Origin: Nocardioides mangrovi | GTDB taxonomy: Bacteria; Actinomycetota; Actinomycetes; Propionibacteriales; Nocardioidaceae | Assembly (NCBI RefSeq): GCF_020073815.1 | Contig: NZ_JAIQZJ010000003.1 | Location: 62,001-126,000 of the forward strand | Reading direction: 5' to 3' | Length of the DNA: 64,000 bases | In this document: piece after piece, positions 1 through 7,823 of the stretch | Layout of the letters: every line of letters begins with the position of its first letter | Position numbering within the stretch: the first letter of the stretch is position 1 | The notes under the pieces: generated by a model | What the model saw: only the letters and a program-made list of their open reading frames with translations | Database searches by the model: none | Told to the model about the DNA's origin: nothing | Position numbers and translations under genes: made by a program

Positions 1-631
1 CGCGCTCGATGGCGTAGCGGGTCAGCTCGACCCGGTTGTGCATCTGGAGCTTGCCGAGGATGTTCTGCACGTGGTTCTGCACCGTCCGGTGCGAGAGCAC
101 GAGCCGCTCGGCGATCTGCCGGTAGCTCATCCCCTTCGCCACGAGCTTGAGCACCTCGGTCTCCCGGTCGGTCAGCCGCGGCTCGAGCGGGTCGGGCTCG
201 GGCGCCTCGGAGATCCGCTGGAACTCGCCCAGCACCAGGCCCGCCAGCCCCGGGGTGAAGACCGGGTCGCCGTCGGCGACCCGCCGTACGGCGGCGAGGA
301 GCTCCTCGCGCGAGGCCGACTTCACCAGGTAGCCGGTGGCGCCGGCCTTCACCGCGGCGAGCACGTCGGCCTGCTCGCCGGAGGCGGAGAGGATCAGCAC
401 CCGCACCTCCGGGTCCTGCTCGACCATCGCGGCGGTGACCGCCACGCCGTCCGGCTCGGGGATCTGCAGGTCGAGCAGCACGACCTCCGGGCGCACGGCC
501 GCGAAGCGGGCCAGCGCCTGCCGGCCGTCGGCCGCGACGCCGACGACGTCGAGCCCCGCGTCGGCGAGGTCGCGCTCGACCGCGTCGCGCCACATGGGGT
601 GGTCGTCGACCACCATCACCCGGATGCTCAT
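1..631 (-). CDS. LuxR-type (NarL/FixJ) response regulator, partial at its C-terminus
   Basis: This is a two-component response regulator that binds DNA after phosphorylation by the kinase encoded just upstream. The N-terminal receiver domain starts VMVVDDHP and carries the phospho-acceptor Asp at about residue 54 (VVLLDLQIPEPDG) and the Lys of GYLVKSA. The C-terminal LuxR helix-turn-helix (LTDRETEVLKLVAKG, then AERLVLSHRTVQNHV) is nearly complete; the gene runs off the left edge in the last helix. Its ATG overlaps the kinase stop by 4 bases (ATGA), so the two are translationally coupled. Family assignment is firm; the target genes cannot be read from this window. Confidence 0.93.
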   Translation of the reverse strand, partial: MSIRVMVVDDHPMWRDAVERDLADAGLDVVGVAADGRQALARFAAVRPEVVLLDLQIPEPDGVAVTAAMVEQDPEVRVLILSASGEQADVLAAVKAGATGYLVKSASREELLAAVRRVADGDPVFTPGLAGLVLGEFQRISEAPEPDPLEPRLTDRETEVLKLVAKGMSYRQIAERLVLSHRTVQNHVQNILGKLQMHNRVELTRYAIER

Positions 632-1788
632 GCCTGTGTTCCTCCTCGGGGTACGACGAGCTCCCACTCGGTGCCGAAGGAGCCGCTGGTCAGCTCGGCG
701 GTGCCGCCGAGGTCGGCGACCCGGCCGCGGATCGCCTCGGTGACGCCGAGCCGGCCCTCGGCGGCGGCCTCGGCCAGCCTGCCGTCCGGGATGCCGGGGC
801 CGTCGTCGCGGACCGCGACCTCGACCCGGTCGGGGAAGGCCTGCAGCAGCACCCAGGCCGGGGCGTCGGCGCCGACGTGCTCGCGGACGTTGTCGAGGCA
901 GGCGCCGGTCGCGGCGACGAGCTCGCGGACGGTGGCGGCCGGCAGGTCGACCGGGTCGGCCGGGCCGGAGACGGTCACGTTGCGGCCGTGCTCGAGCCGG
1001 GCCAGCTCCGCACCGAGGTCCATCGTGCCGCCGCCCGGTGCGGTCAGGGCGTCCTGCGCGCGGATCAGGGTGCGCAGCTCGCGCTCCTGCTCCCCGGCGA
1101 GGCGACCGAGCTCGGCGGCCTCACCGCCCAGCTCCTTGCCCCGACGCTGGACCAGGGCCAGCACCTGGAGCACGCCGTCGTGCACGACGCGCGCCAGCCG
1201 CGCCCGCTCGGCGGCCATCGCCGCTTCCCGCTCGGCGACGTCGCGCTCGGTCGCCATCTGCTGCAGCGAGTCGCAGAGGTAGCCGAGCACCGGGCCGCCG
1301 ATGACGAGCAGGAAGGCGTTGCCGTAGTCGGAGGCGTCGATCGACTGCCGCTGCAGGTCGGCCCCGGCCAGGAGCACGCCGGCGACCAGGCCACCGAGCA
1401 GGCGGTACTGGATCGCCCACGCGAAGAGCGCGCCCATCACCCAGAAGCCGGGCACGCTCGAGCTGTCGTCGGCGCCCTTGACCAGCGGCGTGACCGCGAG
1501 CAGCCCGACGGCGACCGCCAGGTCGGCGACCAGCAGGGGCAGGCCGCGCCGGCTGCGGTCGCCGTACGCCCAGGTGGCGATGGCGCTCCACCCGACCATC
1601 ACGCCGACGCACGCCGCGCCCGCGGCCGGCCGGGTGAACTCGTCGGCGCGGACGATGTTGAGCACGACCGCGTTGACCAGGACGATGGCCCGGAGCACGG
1701 CGAGAGCTCGGAACATCCGGTCCTTGATCGCGATCGACGCGGCTGAGGTCCACGAGCTCACGCGGGCAGTCTCGCACCGAGGCGCCAC
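628..1788 (-). CDS. Sensor histidine kinase, MacS-like, NarL-type partner
   Basis: This is a membrane sensor kinase. The first half has about six hydrophobic segments (for example around residues 28-46, 56-74 and 84-102, counting from the longest reading), with no obvious extracellular domain. A HisKA_3 dimerisation helix follows with the phospho-His near residue 203 (RLARVVHDGVLQ), then an HATPase domain with N-box CLDNVREH and G-box VRDDGPGIPDG. The layout matches the MacS/DUF5931 kinases of actinobacteria, which in Streptomyces affect morphogenesis; that link is family knowledge only. The start is uncertain: GTG at 1788, GTG at 1761 and ATG at 1716 are all possible, and homologues usually begin shortly before FRALAVLR. 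It is co-transcribed with the regulator that follows. Confidence 0.88.
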   Translation of the reverse strand: MAPRCETARVSSWTSAASIAIKDRMFRALAVLRAIVLVNAVVLNIVRADEFTRPAAGAACVGVMVGWSAIATWAYGDRSRRGLPLLVADLAVAVGLLAVTPLVKGADDSSSVPGFWVMGALFAWAIQYRLLGGLVAGVLLAGADLQRQSIDASDYGNAFLLVIGGPVLGYLCDSLQQMATERDVAEREAAMAAERARLARVVHDGVLQVLALVQRRGKELGGEAAELGRLAGEQERELRTLIRAQDALTAPGGGTMDLGAELARLEHGRNVTVSGPADPVDLPAATVRELVAATGACLDNVREHVGADAPAWVLLQAFPDRVEVAVRDDGPGIPDGRLAEAAAEGRLGVTEAIRGRVADLGGTAELTSGSFGTEWELVVPRGGTQA

Positions 1789-1844
1789 GAACCTGAGTAC
1801 CCGTGCGGATGCCGGCGCCCCGCCGCGCGGCCGAGGGTTGACCC

Positions 1845-2135
1845 ATGGACAGCAAAGCGCCCGCCGCCAAGAACACCGCCGCCTTCTACGCCCAGTCCGC
1901 GATCGCCTTCGGACTGGCCCTCTTCACGATGCTCGTCGCCGTCTACTACCTCCCGGCCGACCCGTGGCCCAAGGCCTTCCTCGCCCTCGGCACCGTCTTC
2001 CTCGTGACCTCCTCCTTCAGCCTCGCGAAGTGCGTCCGGGACGCCCAGGAGAGCCAGTACGTCGTCTCCCGGCTCGACCAGGCTCGCGTCGACCGGATCC
2101 TCGCCGACCACGACCCGTGGAAGGAGGCCGTCTGA
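1845..2135 (+). CDS. YiaA/YiaB-family small inner membrane protein
   Basis: This 96-residue protein has two membrane segments (about residues 14-33 and 45-63) joined by a short turn, LPADPWPKAF, and a charged cytoplasmic tail ending DHDPWKEAV. Length and the helix-turn-helix membrane pattern fit the YiaA/YiaB domain family, whose function is not known. It stands alone, divergent from the histidine kinase and convergent with the DUF4185 protein gene 18 bases downstream. Its ATG lies about ten bases after the end of a GC-rich gap without a clear Shine-Dalgarno sequence. Confidence 0.8.
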   Translation: MDSKAPAAKNTAAFYAQSAIAFGLALFTMLVAVYYLPADPWPKAFLALGTVFLVTSSFSLAKCVRDAQESQYVVSRLDQARVDRILADHDPWKEAV

Positions 2136-2153
2136 CGGGAGCGGCGAGCCCGC

Positions 2154-4316
2154 TCAGTGAGGCAGCCGGATCCGCAGGAACCGGGGCCGGTAGAGCGTCG
2201 GGTCCGCCTCCACCGACTTCGCGTCGGTGTTGTTGCGGCTGTACGACGCCACCATCGTCCCGGGCCGGTCGAGGATCTGCGGGTGCGCGAGCGGCATGTA
2301 GGTGACCTCGCCGCTGTCCGGGTCGGTCGGCAGCGTGGCCACCGGCCCGGAGAGCGTGAACGGCCCGGTCGGTCCGGGCGCCGTCCAGATCGCGACCTGG
2401 TCGCCGATGTCCCCGCCCAGCTTGCTCAGGGCGTACCAGCGGTCGCCCTGGCGGAAGACGCTGAGCGTCTGCGACACCCCGTCCGCCGCCGGCAGCACCA
2501 CGGCGGCGCTGCCCGCGTCGCGCTGCCACCGGGACCCGTCCCAGTAGCGCCAGTCCTCGGTCTCGAGCACGTCGTCGGGGCGCACCCGCGCCACCTGGAG
2601 CGTGAAGCCGGGCGTCGTCGCGTCCTCCTCGCGGGCGGTGCCGTAGAGGTAGAGCCAGTCGTCGTCGGTGTCGCCGGTCCCGGCCAGCGCGGCGCCCCAC
2701 TCGGGGCGGCCGGTGTCGGAGTCGTCCGCGCCGACGTCCTCGGTCGCGATCAGCTGCGGGGTGCCGCCGGCCTCGACCACGAAGACCGCGAGTGCGGGAC
2801 CCACGTTGGCGAAGTCGAAGGACCCACCTCCGGTGGTCGCGACCCGCTGGGTGGAGACGACGACCAGGTCGTAGCCCGGGCGGTGCGCCACGGCCACCGA
2901 CATCGGCCAGTAGCCGACACCGTCGGCACGGTCCGGGATCAGCGCGCCCTTCGAGTGCGGCAGCACCACCGACACGCAGTCGGTGTCCCACAGCATCATC
3001 GAGTTGCGCGCCCAGGTCGGGCCGTCGAAGGACGGGCCGCGCAGGGTGTCGCCGAAGACCAGCAGGAAGCGCCCGTCCTGCAGCTGGACGTCCGCGCCGA
3101 CGTCGGCGCCCTTGAAGGCCGGGGTGCCCTGGAGCGAGGCGATCTGGTGGTTGAGGTCCGGCACGCTCCGGGCAGTGCTGGCGTCCTGGACGCAGGACGT
3201 CTCCGAGGCCTGGCTGGGCAGGAACGGCGTACCGGCGAGCGCCGTCGGCACCACCGAGACCGCGACGCCCATGAGCACACCCAGCGGTACGACGGCCCCG
3301 ACGACCCATGCCCGCCAGTGCCGCAGCGACAGGTGCGTGCCCGTCCCGGCGGCATCGGTCTCGTCGGGGGTGTCGCGCAGCCAGCGGGCCAGGAGCAGCG
3401 CGACGACCGCGAGGGCGCCGGCCCCCGCGAGCAGCAGGACCGACCGCGTGCTCCGGCCCGGGTCGAGGTAGGCCACGTCGGCCAGCGCGTCGAGGGCGGA
3501 ACCGCACGGGAGCCACGGCGTCACGGTCGGCCACGGCGTGGGCAGCAGGTAGCGGCTGGTGCCGGAGAGCAGCGGGGTCGAGAGCAGGAAGGTCGTCGCG
3601 GCCATCGCGACGAGTCCCACCAGACCGAGCAGCGCCTCCAGGGCGAACGTGATCGCGCCGAGCGCGAACGACAGGGCCGCCCCGATGGCGACGACGGCGA
3701 GGTGGTGGCCGGGGAGTCGCAGCGCCGGCACCAGCTGGAGGAGGGCGGCGCCTCCGAGCGACGCCGCGCCCAGGCCGACGACCCGGACCACGCCGCGTGC
3801 GGCCGACGCCGCCACCGGGCCGCGGGTGAGCGACACGGCCAGGGCGAAGGCGAGGCCGAGGAGGCCGCAGCACAGGGCGTACCACCGGATCCGGGAGGCG
3901 CCGCCTGCGTCCGACGGCGCGAGCCGCTGCACCTCGACGGTCCGGTCTCGGCTCTTCTCCACGGCCCGCACCCGGTCGACGACGGCGTCGGTCAGGTCGT
4001 CGTCGAGGGCGGCGTGGACGAGCACGACGTCCCGGGTGCCGCGGAGGTCGACCAGCACGGCCGCGACGACCTCGCCGTCCTCGACCTGGCCGCGGGCGTC
4101 GGCGGCGTCGTCCGTCCACGTGGCGTCGAAGGGATCGGCGGGCATGGCGTTCGCCTCGGTGGCCAGCTGGTGGGCGACCACCGCCGGCGCGGCGATCAGG
4201 ATCGGGACGTCGTGGGGCTCGCGGTCGCCACCACCGCGGGCCATCGTCGCGAGCAGCACCGCCTGCACGAGCACGACCAGGAGGCAGCCCGCGAGCAGGA
4301 GCCGTCGCGCGCGCAC
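2154..4316 (-). CDS. Polytopic membrane protein fused to a DUF4185 domain
   Basis: The product is about 720 residues if it starts at the GTG at 4316, just after the stop of the upstream gene at 4321. An N-terminal membrane anchor (LLLAGCLLVVLVQAVLL) is followed by an extracellular stretch of about 130 residues, then a cluster of roughly five or six membrane helices. That arrangement resembles the YhgE/Pip or ABC-2 permease type. After a further helix near residue 350 comes a C-terminal DUF4185 domain (GRFLLVFGDTLRG, WARNSMMLWDTDC, GYWPMSVAVAH), a secreted beta-propeller-like module sometimes linked to glycan binding or hydrolysis. The fusion of a transporter-like membrane part to DUF4185 is unusual. 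Substrate and role are unknown. A longer in-frame reading to 4439 exists but overlaps the upstream gene. Confidence 0.75.
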   Translation of the reverse strand: MRARRLLLAGCLLVVLVQAVLLATMARGGGDREPHDVPILIAAPAVVAHQLATEANAMPADPFDATWTDDAADARGQVEDGEVVAAVLVDLRGTRDVVLVHAALDDDLTDAVVDRVRAVEKSRDRTVEVQRLAPSDAGGASRIRWYALCCGLLGLAFALAVSLTRGPVAASAARGVVRVVGLGAASLGGAALLQLVPALRLPGHHLAVVAIGAALSFALGAITFALEALLGLVGLVAMAATTFLLSTPLLSGTSRYLLPTPWPTVTPWLPCGSALDALADVAYLDPGRSTRSVLLLAGAGALAVVALLLARWLRDTPDETDAAGTGTHLSLRHWRAWVVGAVVPLGVLMGVAVSVVPTALAGTPFLPSQASETSCVQDASTARSVPDLNHQIASLQGTPAFKGADVGADVQLQDGRFLLVFGDTLRGPSFDGPTWARNSMMLWDTDCVSVVLPHSKGALIPDRADGVGYWPMSVAVAHRPGYDLVVVSTQRVATTGGGSFDFANVGPALAVFVVEAGGTPQLIATEDVGADDSDTGRPEWGAALAGTGDTDDDWLYLYGTAREEDATTPGFTLQVARVRPDDVLETEDWRYWDGSRWQRDAGSAAVVLPAADGVSQTLSVFRQGDRWYALSKLGGDIGDQVAIWTAPGPTGPFTLSGPVATLPTDPDSGEVTYMPLAHPQILDRPGTMVASYSRNNTDAKSVEADPTLYRPRFLRIRLPH

Positions 4317-4320
4317 CGGC

Positions 4321-4719
4321 TCAGAGGTGGTCGGGGACGATGAGGGCGTCCGGGTCCTGGCGCGGCGGCAGGTGGGACAGCGCCAGCTGGACCAGCGCGA
4401 CCCGGCCCTTGAGCAGCGCCGCGCGCCGCAGCCGGCCACCCTCCTCGCCGAGCTGGGCCTCGACGGCCGCCGTGACCTGCTCGTCGGTGTAGGACGGTGT
4501 CGTCCCCGGCTCGACGTCCACGTCGGGCAGCGCGACCAGGGTCGCGAGCAGCTGGTCGCCGAGGCCGTCGAGGAGCTGGAAGCGCTCGAAGCGGGTCAGC
4601 GCCTCCCAGGCCTCCTCCTCGGTCCGGCGGCCCTTGCGCACGTCGCGGTCCTGCGCGCCGAGGACGCTCTTGGCCGTCCCGGTGAGGGCCGCGGTCAGCT
4701 CGTGCTCGGTGAAGCGCAT
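4321..4719 (-). CDS. Conserved hypothetical protein, 132 residues
   Basis: This is a soluble, mostly helical and charged protein (MRFTEHELTAALTGTAKSVL at the start) without membrane segments or a recognised motif. The middle contains a Glu/Arg-rich helix (DVRKGRRTEEEAWEALTRFERFQLLDGLGD). It lies between a small membrane protein gene upstream and the DUF4185 fusion gene downstream; the latter starts 4 bases after this stop, so they are probably one transcript. The ATG at 4719 was chosen because the reading upstream of it overlaps the next gene and has atypical composition. No function can be assigned. Confidence 0.7.
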   Translation of the reverse strand: MRFTEHELTAALTGTAKSVLGAQDRDVRKGRRTEEEAWEALTRFERFQLLDGLGDQLLATLVALPDVDVEPGTTPSYTDEQVTAAVEAQLGEEGGRLRRAALLKGRVALVQLALSHLPPRQDPDALIVPDHL

Positions 4720-4736
4720 GGGACAAGGATGCCGGA

Positions 4737-5015
4737 TCACCAGCCGTGCGACAGCGCCAGGACCAGGACGGCGTAGCCGGTGCCGAGCAGGCAGACCGCG
4801 ACCACCGACCAGGCGAACTCGGCGAGGTACGCCGTGCGGTCGCCGGTGCGCGCTCCGCGGTCCCGGGCGCGGTCGCCACGCCACCAGCAGACCGGGGCGG
4901 CGGACGCCACCACGGCCCCGCCGACGCCGACCGGGGAGCCGGAGACCAGGGCTGCGACGAGGAGACAGGCGACGAGGAAGCCGAGGAGCACGACGATCCA
5001 CCGGGCCTCCCGCAT
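4737..5015 (-). CDS. Small hypothetical membrane protein, 92 residues
   Basis: The product has three likely membrane segments: WIVVLLGFLVACLLVAALV near the N-terminus, GVGGAVVASAAPVCWW, and SVVAVCLLGTGYAVLVLAL near the C-terminus. Between the second and third is a basic loop (RGDRARDRGARTGDR). The ATG at 5015 lies inside a 30-base perfect palindrome that also contains the ATG of the divergent deaminase gene, so the start is well supported. It is followed 17 bases later by the 132-residue hypothetical gene and may be co-transcribed with it and the DUF4185 fusion. No family was recognised. Confidence 0.65.
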   Translation of the reverse strand: MREARWIVVLLGFLVACLLVAALVSGSPVGVGGAVVASAAPVCWWRGDRARDRGARTGDRTAYLAEFAWSVVAVCLLGTGYAVLVLALSHGW

Positions 5016-5042
5016 GGCGCAGATCCTAGGATCTGCGCCATG
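5013..5042. promoter_or_regulatory. 30-base perfect palindrome forming a symmetric divergent leaderless promoter
   Basis: The whole 30 bases read the same on both strands, from one start codon (CAT, 5013-5015) to the other (ATG, 5040-5042). The centre is ATCCTAGGAT, giving a TAGGAT -10 element on each strand, 7 bases before each ATG. Both genes would therefore be transcribed without leaders from overlapping -10 elements. The half-site is CATGGCGCAGATCCT. It could also be an operator for a dimeric regulator. Confidence 0.75.
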
Positions 5043-5636
5043 GACCACGCCCGCCTCCTCGAGGTCATCGAGCACGACGTCGTTCCCCTGACCCGGGAGG
5101 GCGTGGCCCGCGGCAACAAGGTCTTCGGCGCCGCGATCCTGCGCCGCTCCGACCTCTCGGTCGTGGTCGCCGAGACCAACAACGAGATCGAGAACCCCCT
5201 GTGGCACGGGGAGATCCACGCCATCAAGCGCTTCCACGAGCTGCCGGCAGAGGACCGCCCCGTACCCGGCGACTGCGTCTTCCTGGCGACCCACGAGCCG
5301 TGCTCGCTGTGCCTCTCCGGCCTGGCGTGGGGCGGCTTCTCCGAGTGCTGGTACCTCTTCGACTACGCCGACACCCAGGACTCCTTCGCGATCCCGCACG
5401 ACATCGCGATCCTGCGCGGCGTCTACGCCGTGCCCGACCCCGACCGGCCCGTGCCGGCTCCCGGCCGCGACCTCTACAACCGGGTCAACGACTTCTTCAC
5501 CACCCACGACCTGGCGGCCGCGGTCGCGACCAGCCCCGCGCTGGCCGAGCGGGTCGACCGGCTGCGCGCGACGTACGACGAGCTCTCCGGCACCTACCAG
5601 TCCCGCAAGGGCGGGCACGGGATCCCGCACGCCTGA
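5040..5636 (+). CDS. Nucleoside/nucleotide deaminase family protein
   Basis: This is a zinc-dependent deaminase of the cytidine/deoxycytidylate/TadA fold, 198 residues. The zinc site is visible: HGEIHAI gives His and the catalytic proton-shuttle Glu, and HEPCSLCLSG gives the two Cys ligands. An N-terminal helix (LLEVIEHDVVPLTREG) and GNKVFGAAIL match the deaminase core; the C-terminal 70 residues are an extension. Substrate is not clear; related proteins act on guanine, cytosine or modified bases. The ATG is fixed by the TAGGAT element 7 bases upstream. It is monocistronic, facing the LigA-like gene 20 bases downstream. Confidence 0.82.
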   Translation: MDHARLLEVIEHDVVPLTREGVARGNKVFGAAILRRSDLSVVVAETNNEIENPLWHGEIHAIKRFHELPAEDRPVPGDCVFLATHEPCSLCLSGLAWGGFSECWYLFDYADTQDSFAIPHDIAILRGVYAVPDPDRPVPAPGRDLYNRVNDFFTTHDLAAAVATSPALAERVDRLRATYDELSGTYQSRKGGHGIPHA

Positions 5637-5655
5637 GCCCGTGCCCGGGCCGCCG

Positions 5656-6018
5656 TCAGGTGGCGATGTCCGGGTAGGGCAGCCCGAGGTGGGCGAGCTT
5701 GGCGGCGTAGTCGAGCTGCATCCCCAGCGGCTCGTCGAAGTCGCGCTCGAACATCGCGATCCACAGCGTGAGCGTGAGGAACGGGTGGGCGCCCATCTCG
5801 AAGAGCGCGACGTGGTCGTGGGTCGTGAGCGCCGTCCGCTCGGCGTCGGTGAAGGAGAGCCAGGTGCTCTTCTCCGCGTCGATGCAGTTGAGCAGGCGGT
5901 TGGCCTCCTCGGCCTCCCACCAGGCGACGGTCCCGGCCGGGTCCTCGCGGTAGCGCTCGGTGAGCTCGTGGTCGCGGTCGATCGTGAAGAGGAACTTGTT
6001 GACGAGGTACTTGCTCAC
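5656..6018 (-). CDS. ligA: Extradiol ring-cleavage dioxygenase small subunit, LigA-like
   Basis: This 120-residue all-helical protein matches the alpha subunit of protocatechuate 4,5-dioxygenase (LigA), which caps the active site of the catalytic LigB subunit. Recognisable stretches are NKFLFTIDRDHELTERYREDP at the N-terminus, followed by ERTALTTHDHVALFEMGAHPFL and LGLPYPD at the end. Its GTG start overlaps the LigB stop by 4 bases (GTGA), as expected for a stoichiometric subunit pair. The exact catechol-type substrate (protocatechuate, gallate or another) cannot be told from sequence alone. Confidence 0.85.
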   Translation of the reverse strand: MSKYLVNKFLFTIDRDHELTERYREDPAGTVAWWEAEEANRLLNCIDAEKSTWLSFTDAERTALTTHDHVALFEMGAHPFLTLTLWIAMFERDFDEPLGMQLDYAAKLAHLGLPYPDIAT

Positions 6019-6911
6019 AGGAGCGCTCCCTTCGAGGTCAGCGGCGGCCCGTCGATGAGGGAAGGGTCGGGGTACCAGGTGAAGTACGCCTCCATGGTGT
6101 GGAAGAGGTCGAGGTTGTCGGCGTAGTCGGCCCGGGTGTGGCCGGCGATCCCCATCATCAGCATGAAGTCCATGAACCCGTGAGTGGCGTTGCCGGGCGC
6201 GTGGAGGCTGTCCAGGGTCACGCTCGAGAGGCAGCCGTCGATGTCGCCGTCGGCGATCCACCGCACCGCCCGGGCGTCGAACTCCGGGTCCGGTCCGTGC
6301 GGGCCGAACTGGCGCGGGCCGCCGAGCTCCAGGGAGAGGTGGCCGGTGCCGATCACCGCGACCCGCAGGTCGCTCGGCCAGGCGTCGATGATCTCGCGGA
6401 TCGTCTTCCCCAGCTGGACGAACCGCTCGGGGCGGGGCAGCGGCGGGGCGAAGATGTTGGTGTAGATCGGCACGATCGGCAGGTCGTTCTGGGGGCGCAC
6501 CGTGAAGATCGGGCAGGTCACCGAGTGGTCGACGCGCAGCTCGTTGGAGAAGGCGAGGTCGAAGCCCTTGTCGATGCCCTCGCGCAGCATGTAGGCCGAG
6601 AGCTCCTCGTGACCCTTGAAGAAGAGCTTGGGGAGCCCGAACTCCCGCATCTCGTTCTCCCAGTTGCCGTCGTAGTACGGCGCCTTGCCGATCAGGAACT
6701 GCGGCATGTTGTCGAGCCACAGCTGGTGGAAGTGGTCCGAGCCGACCATCACCAGCACGTCGGGCCGCGCCCGGGTCAGCGTCTCCCGGTAGGCCTCGAC
6801 GGCGCTGACCCAGGGAGCCGCGAACGGCGGCGCCTCCTCCGGGGGCAGCTGGCTCGTCTTGAAGTAGAAGGGATGGTGGGTCGTGGCCAGGATCGCCACC
6901 AGCTTCGCCAT
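6015..6911 (-). CDS. ligB: Class III extradiol dioxygenase catalytic subunit, LigB-like
   Basis: This is the Fe(II)-dependent subunit that opens an aromatic diol ring next to a hydroxyl group. It is 298 residues, the family length. The first metal His is His12 (ATTHHPF), the second lies in GSDHFHQ near residue 60, and the C-terminal half has the conserved GTGHLSLELGG and ATHGFMDFMLM regions. It is the first gene of a two-gene operon with the LigA-like subunit. A CGTACA-GA-TGTCCG site at 6929-6942, close upstream of the ATG, matches two palindromic operators at 9329 and 9430, so the adjacent divergent IclR protein is the likely regulator. Aromatic ring cleavage is firm; substrate is open. Confidence 0.9.
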   Translation of the reverse strand: MAKLVAILATTHHPFYFKTSQLPPEEAPPFAAPWVSAVEAYRETLTRARPDVLVMVGSDHFHQLWLDNMPQFLIGKAPYYDGNWENEMREFGLPKLFFKGHEELSAYMLREGIDKGFDLAFSNELRVDHSVTCPIFTVRPQNDLPIVPIYTNIFAPPLPRPERFVQLGKTIREIIDAWPSDLRVAVIGTGHLSLELGGPRQFGPHGPDPEFDARAVRWIADGDIDGCLSSVTLDSLHAPGNATHGFMDFMLMMGIAGHTRADYADNLDLFHTMEAYFTWYPDPSLIDGPPLTSKGALL

Positions 6912-6928
6912 CAGGCTGTCCTCTCGGT

Positions 6929-6942
6929 CGTACAGATGTCCG
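6929..6942. promoter_or_regulatory. Putative IclR operator before ligBA
   Basis: CGTACA-GA-TGTCCG differs by one base from the CGGACA-N2-TGTCCG sites at 9329-9342 and 9430-9443. It lies 18 bases upstream of the LigB ATG in the ligB/iclR divergent gap. A weaker relative, CGAACA-TC-TGCGCA at 6991-7004, touches the IclR start codon and could serve autoregulation. Confidence 0.55.
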
Positions 6943-7003
6943 CATGACGGCGGTTCGCCGCACGCAGGTGTCCTCTGAGCGTCCGCTGTGCGAACATCTG
7001 CGC

Positions 7004-7798
7004 ATGGCAGGCAGAGGAAGTGGGCCCGACTTCGTGGAGGCGCTCGCGCGCGGGCTGGACATCCTCGCGTGCTTCGACGCCCACCACCGGACGATGACGC
7101 TCGCCGAGGTGGCCACGGCGACGGACCTCGCGCGGCCGACCGCGCGCCGGCTGCTGCTCACCCTCGAGGAGCTCGGCTACGTGCGCTCCAACGGCGGCAG
7201 CTTCGCGCTCACCCCGCAGGTGCTCCGGCTCGGGTCGGCCTACGCCAGCTCGCTCGGCCTGTGGGAGATGGCCCGCCCGCACCTGGAGGCGCTGGTCGCG
7301 CGGACCGGGGAGTCGTCGTCGATGTCCCAGCTCGACGGGTCCGACATCGTCTACGTCGCGCGGGTCGCGGTCCCGAAGATCATCGCGCTGCGGGTCGACA
7401 TCGGCACCCGCTTCCCGGCCGTGGAGACCTCGCAGGGCAAGGTCCTGCTGGCCGCGCTCCCCGAGGACGAGCGGGCCCGGGTGCTCGCCGAGCCGACCCG
7501 CTCCGGCCTGCCCGACCCGGCGTACGACGAGGCCGCCTTCGCCGAGGAGCTCCGCACGGTGCGCGCCCGCGGCTGGGCCCTCGCCGACGAGGAGCTGGCG
7601 CGCGGGATCCGGTCGATCGCCGTCCCCGTGCGCGACGGCGAGGGACAGGTCCGGGCCGCCATGAACGTCACCGTCCACGCGGCCGAGACCAGCGTCGACA
7701 CGCTGACCGGCGACTACCTGCCGATGCTGCTGCACGCCGCGAGCCAGATCGCCGCCGACTGGGCGCTGTGGCAGGCGCGGCCGCAGCGCGGGAGCTGA
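7004..7798 (+). CDS. IclR-family transcriptional regulator
   Basis: The protein has 264 residues in the standard IclR layout. An N-terminal winged helix-turn-helix (MTLAEVATATDLARPTARRL, then LLTLEELGYVRSNGGSF) is followed by an effector-binding domain with LRVDIGTRFPAVETSQGKVLLAAL and RGWALADEELARGIRSIAVPV. Composition is closest to the PcaR/PcaU/PobR group that controls aromatic acid degradation. It is divergent from ligBA. Copies of a shared operator in front of ligBA, the amidohydrolase and the CoA-transferase operon suggest it controls all three. ATG 7004 was preferred to an in-frame ATG 60 bases upstream because the family motif begins shortly after it. Confidence 0.9.
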   Translation: MAGRGSGPDFVEALARGLDILACFDAHHRTMTLAEVATATDLARPTARRLLLTLEELGYVRSNGGSFALTPQVLRLGSAYASSLGLWEMARPHLEALVARTGESSSMSQLDGSDIVYVARVAVPKIIALRVDIGTRFPAVETSQGKVLLAALPEDERARVLAEPTRSGLPDPAYDEAAFAEELRTVRARGWALADEELARGIRSIAVPVRDGEGQVRAAMNVTVHAAETSVDTLTGDYLPMLLHAASQIAADWALWQARPQRGS

Positions 7799-7823
7799 CC
7801 GCTCCCCTGCGTCGACCGGCACG

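Noticed and set aside
2157..4343. 728-codon plus-strand frame opposite the DUF4185 fusion gene
   Set aside because: No motifs, Arg/Gly/Val-rich, and the minus strand has membrane helices and DUF4185 signatures.
5018..5037. The palindrome between the deaminase and the small membrane gene as a terminator
   Set aside because: The genes diverge, so it lies at promoters, and both strands show a -10 element at leaderless spacing.
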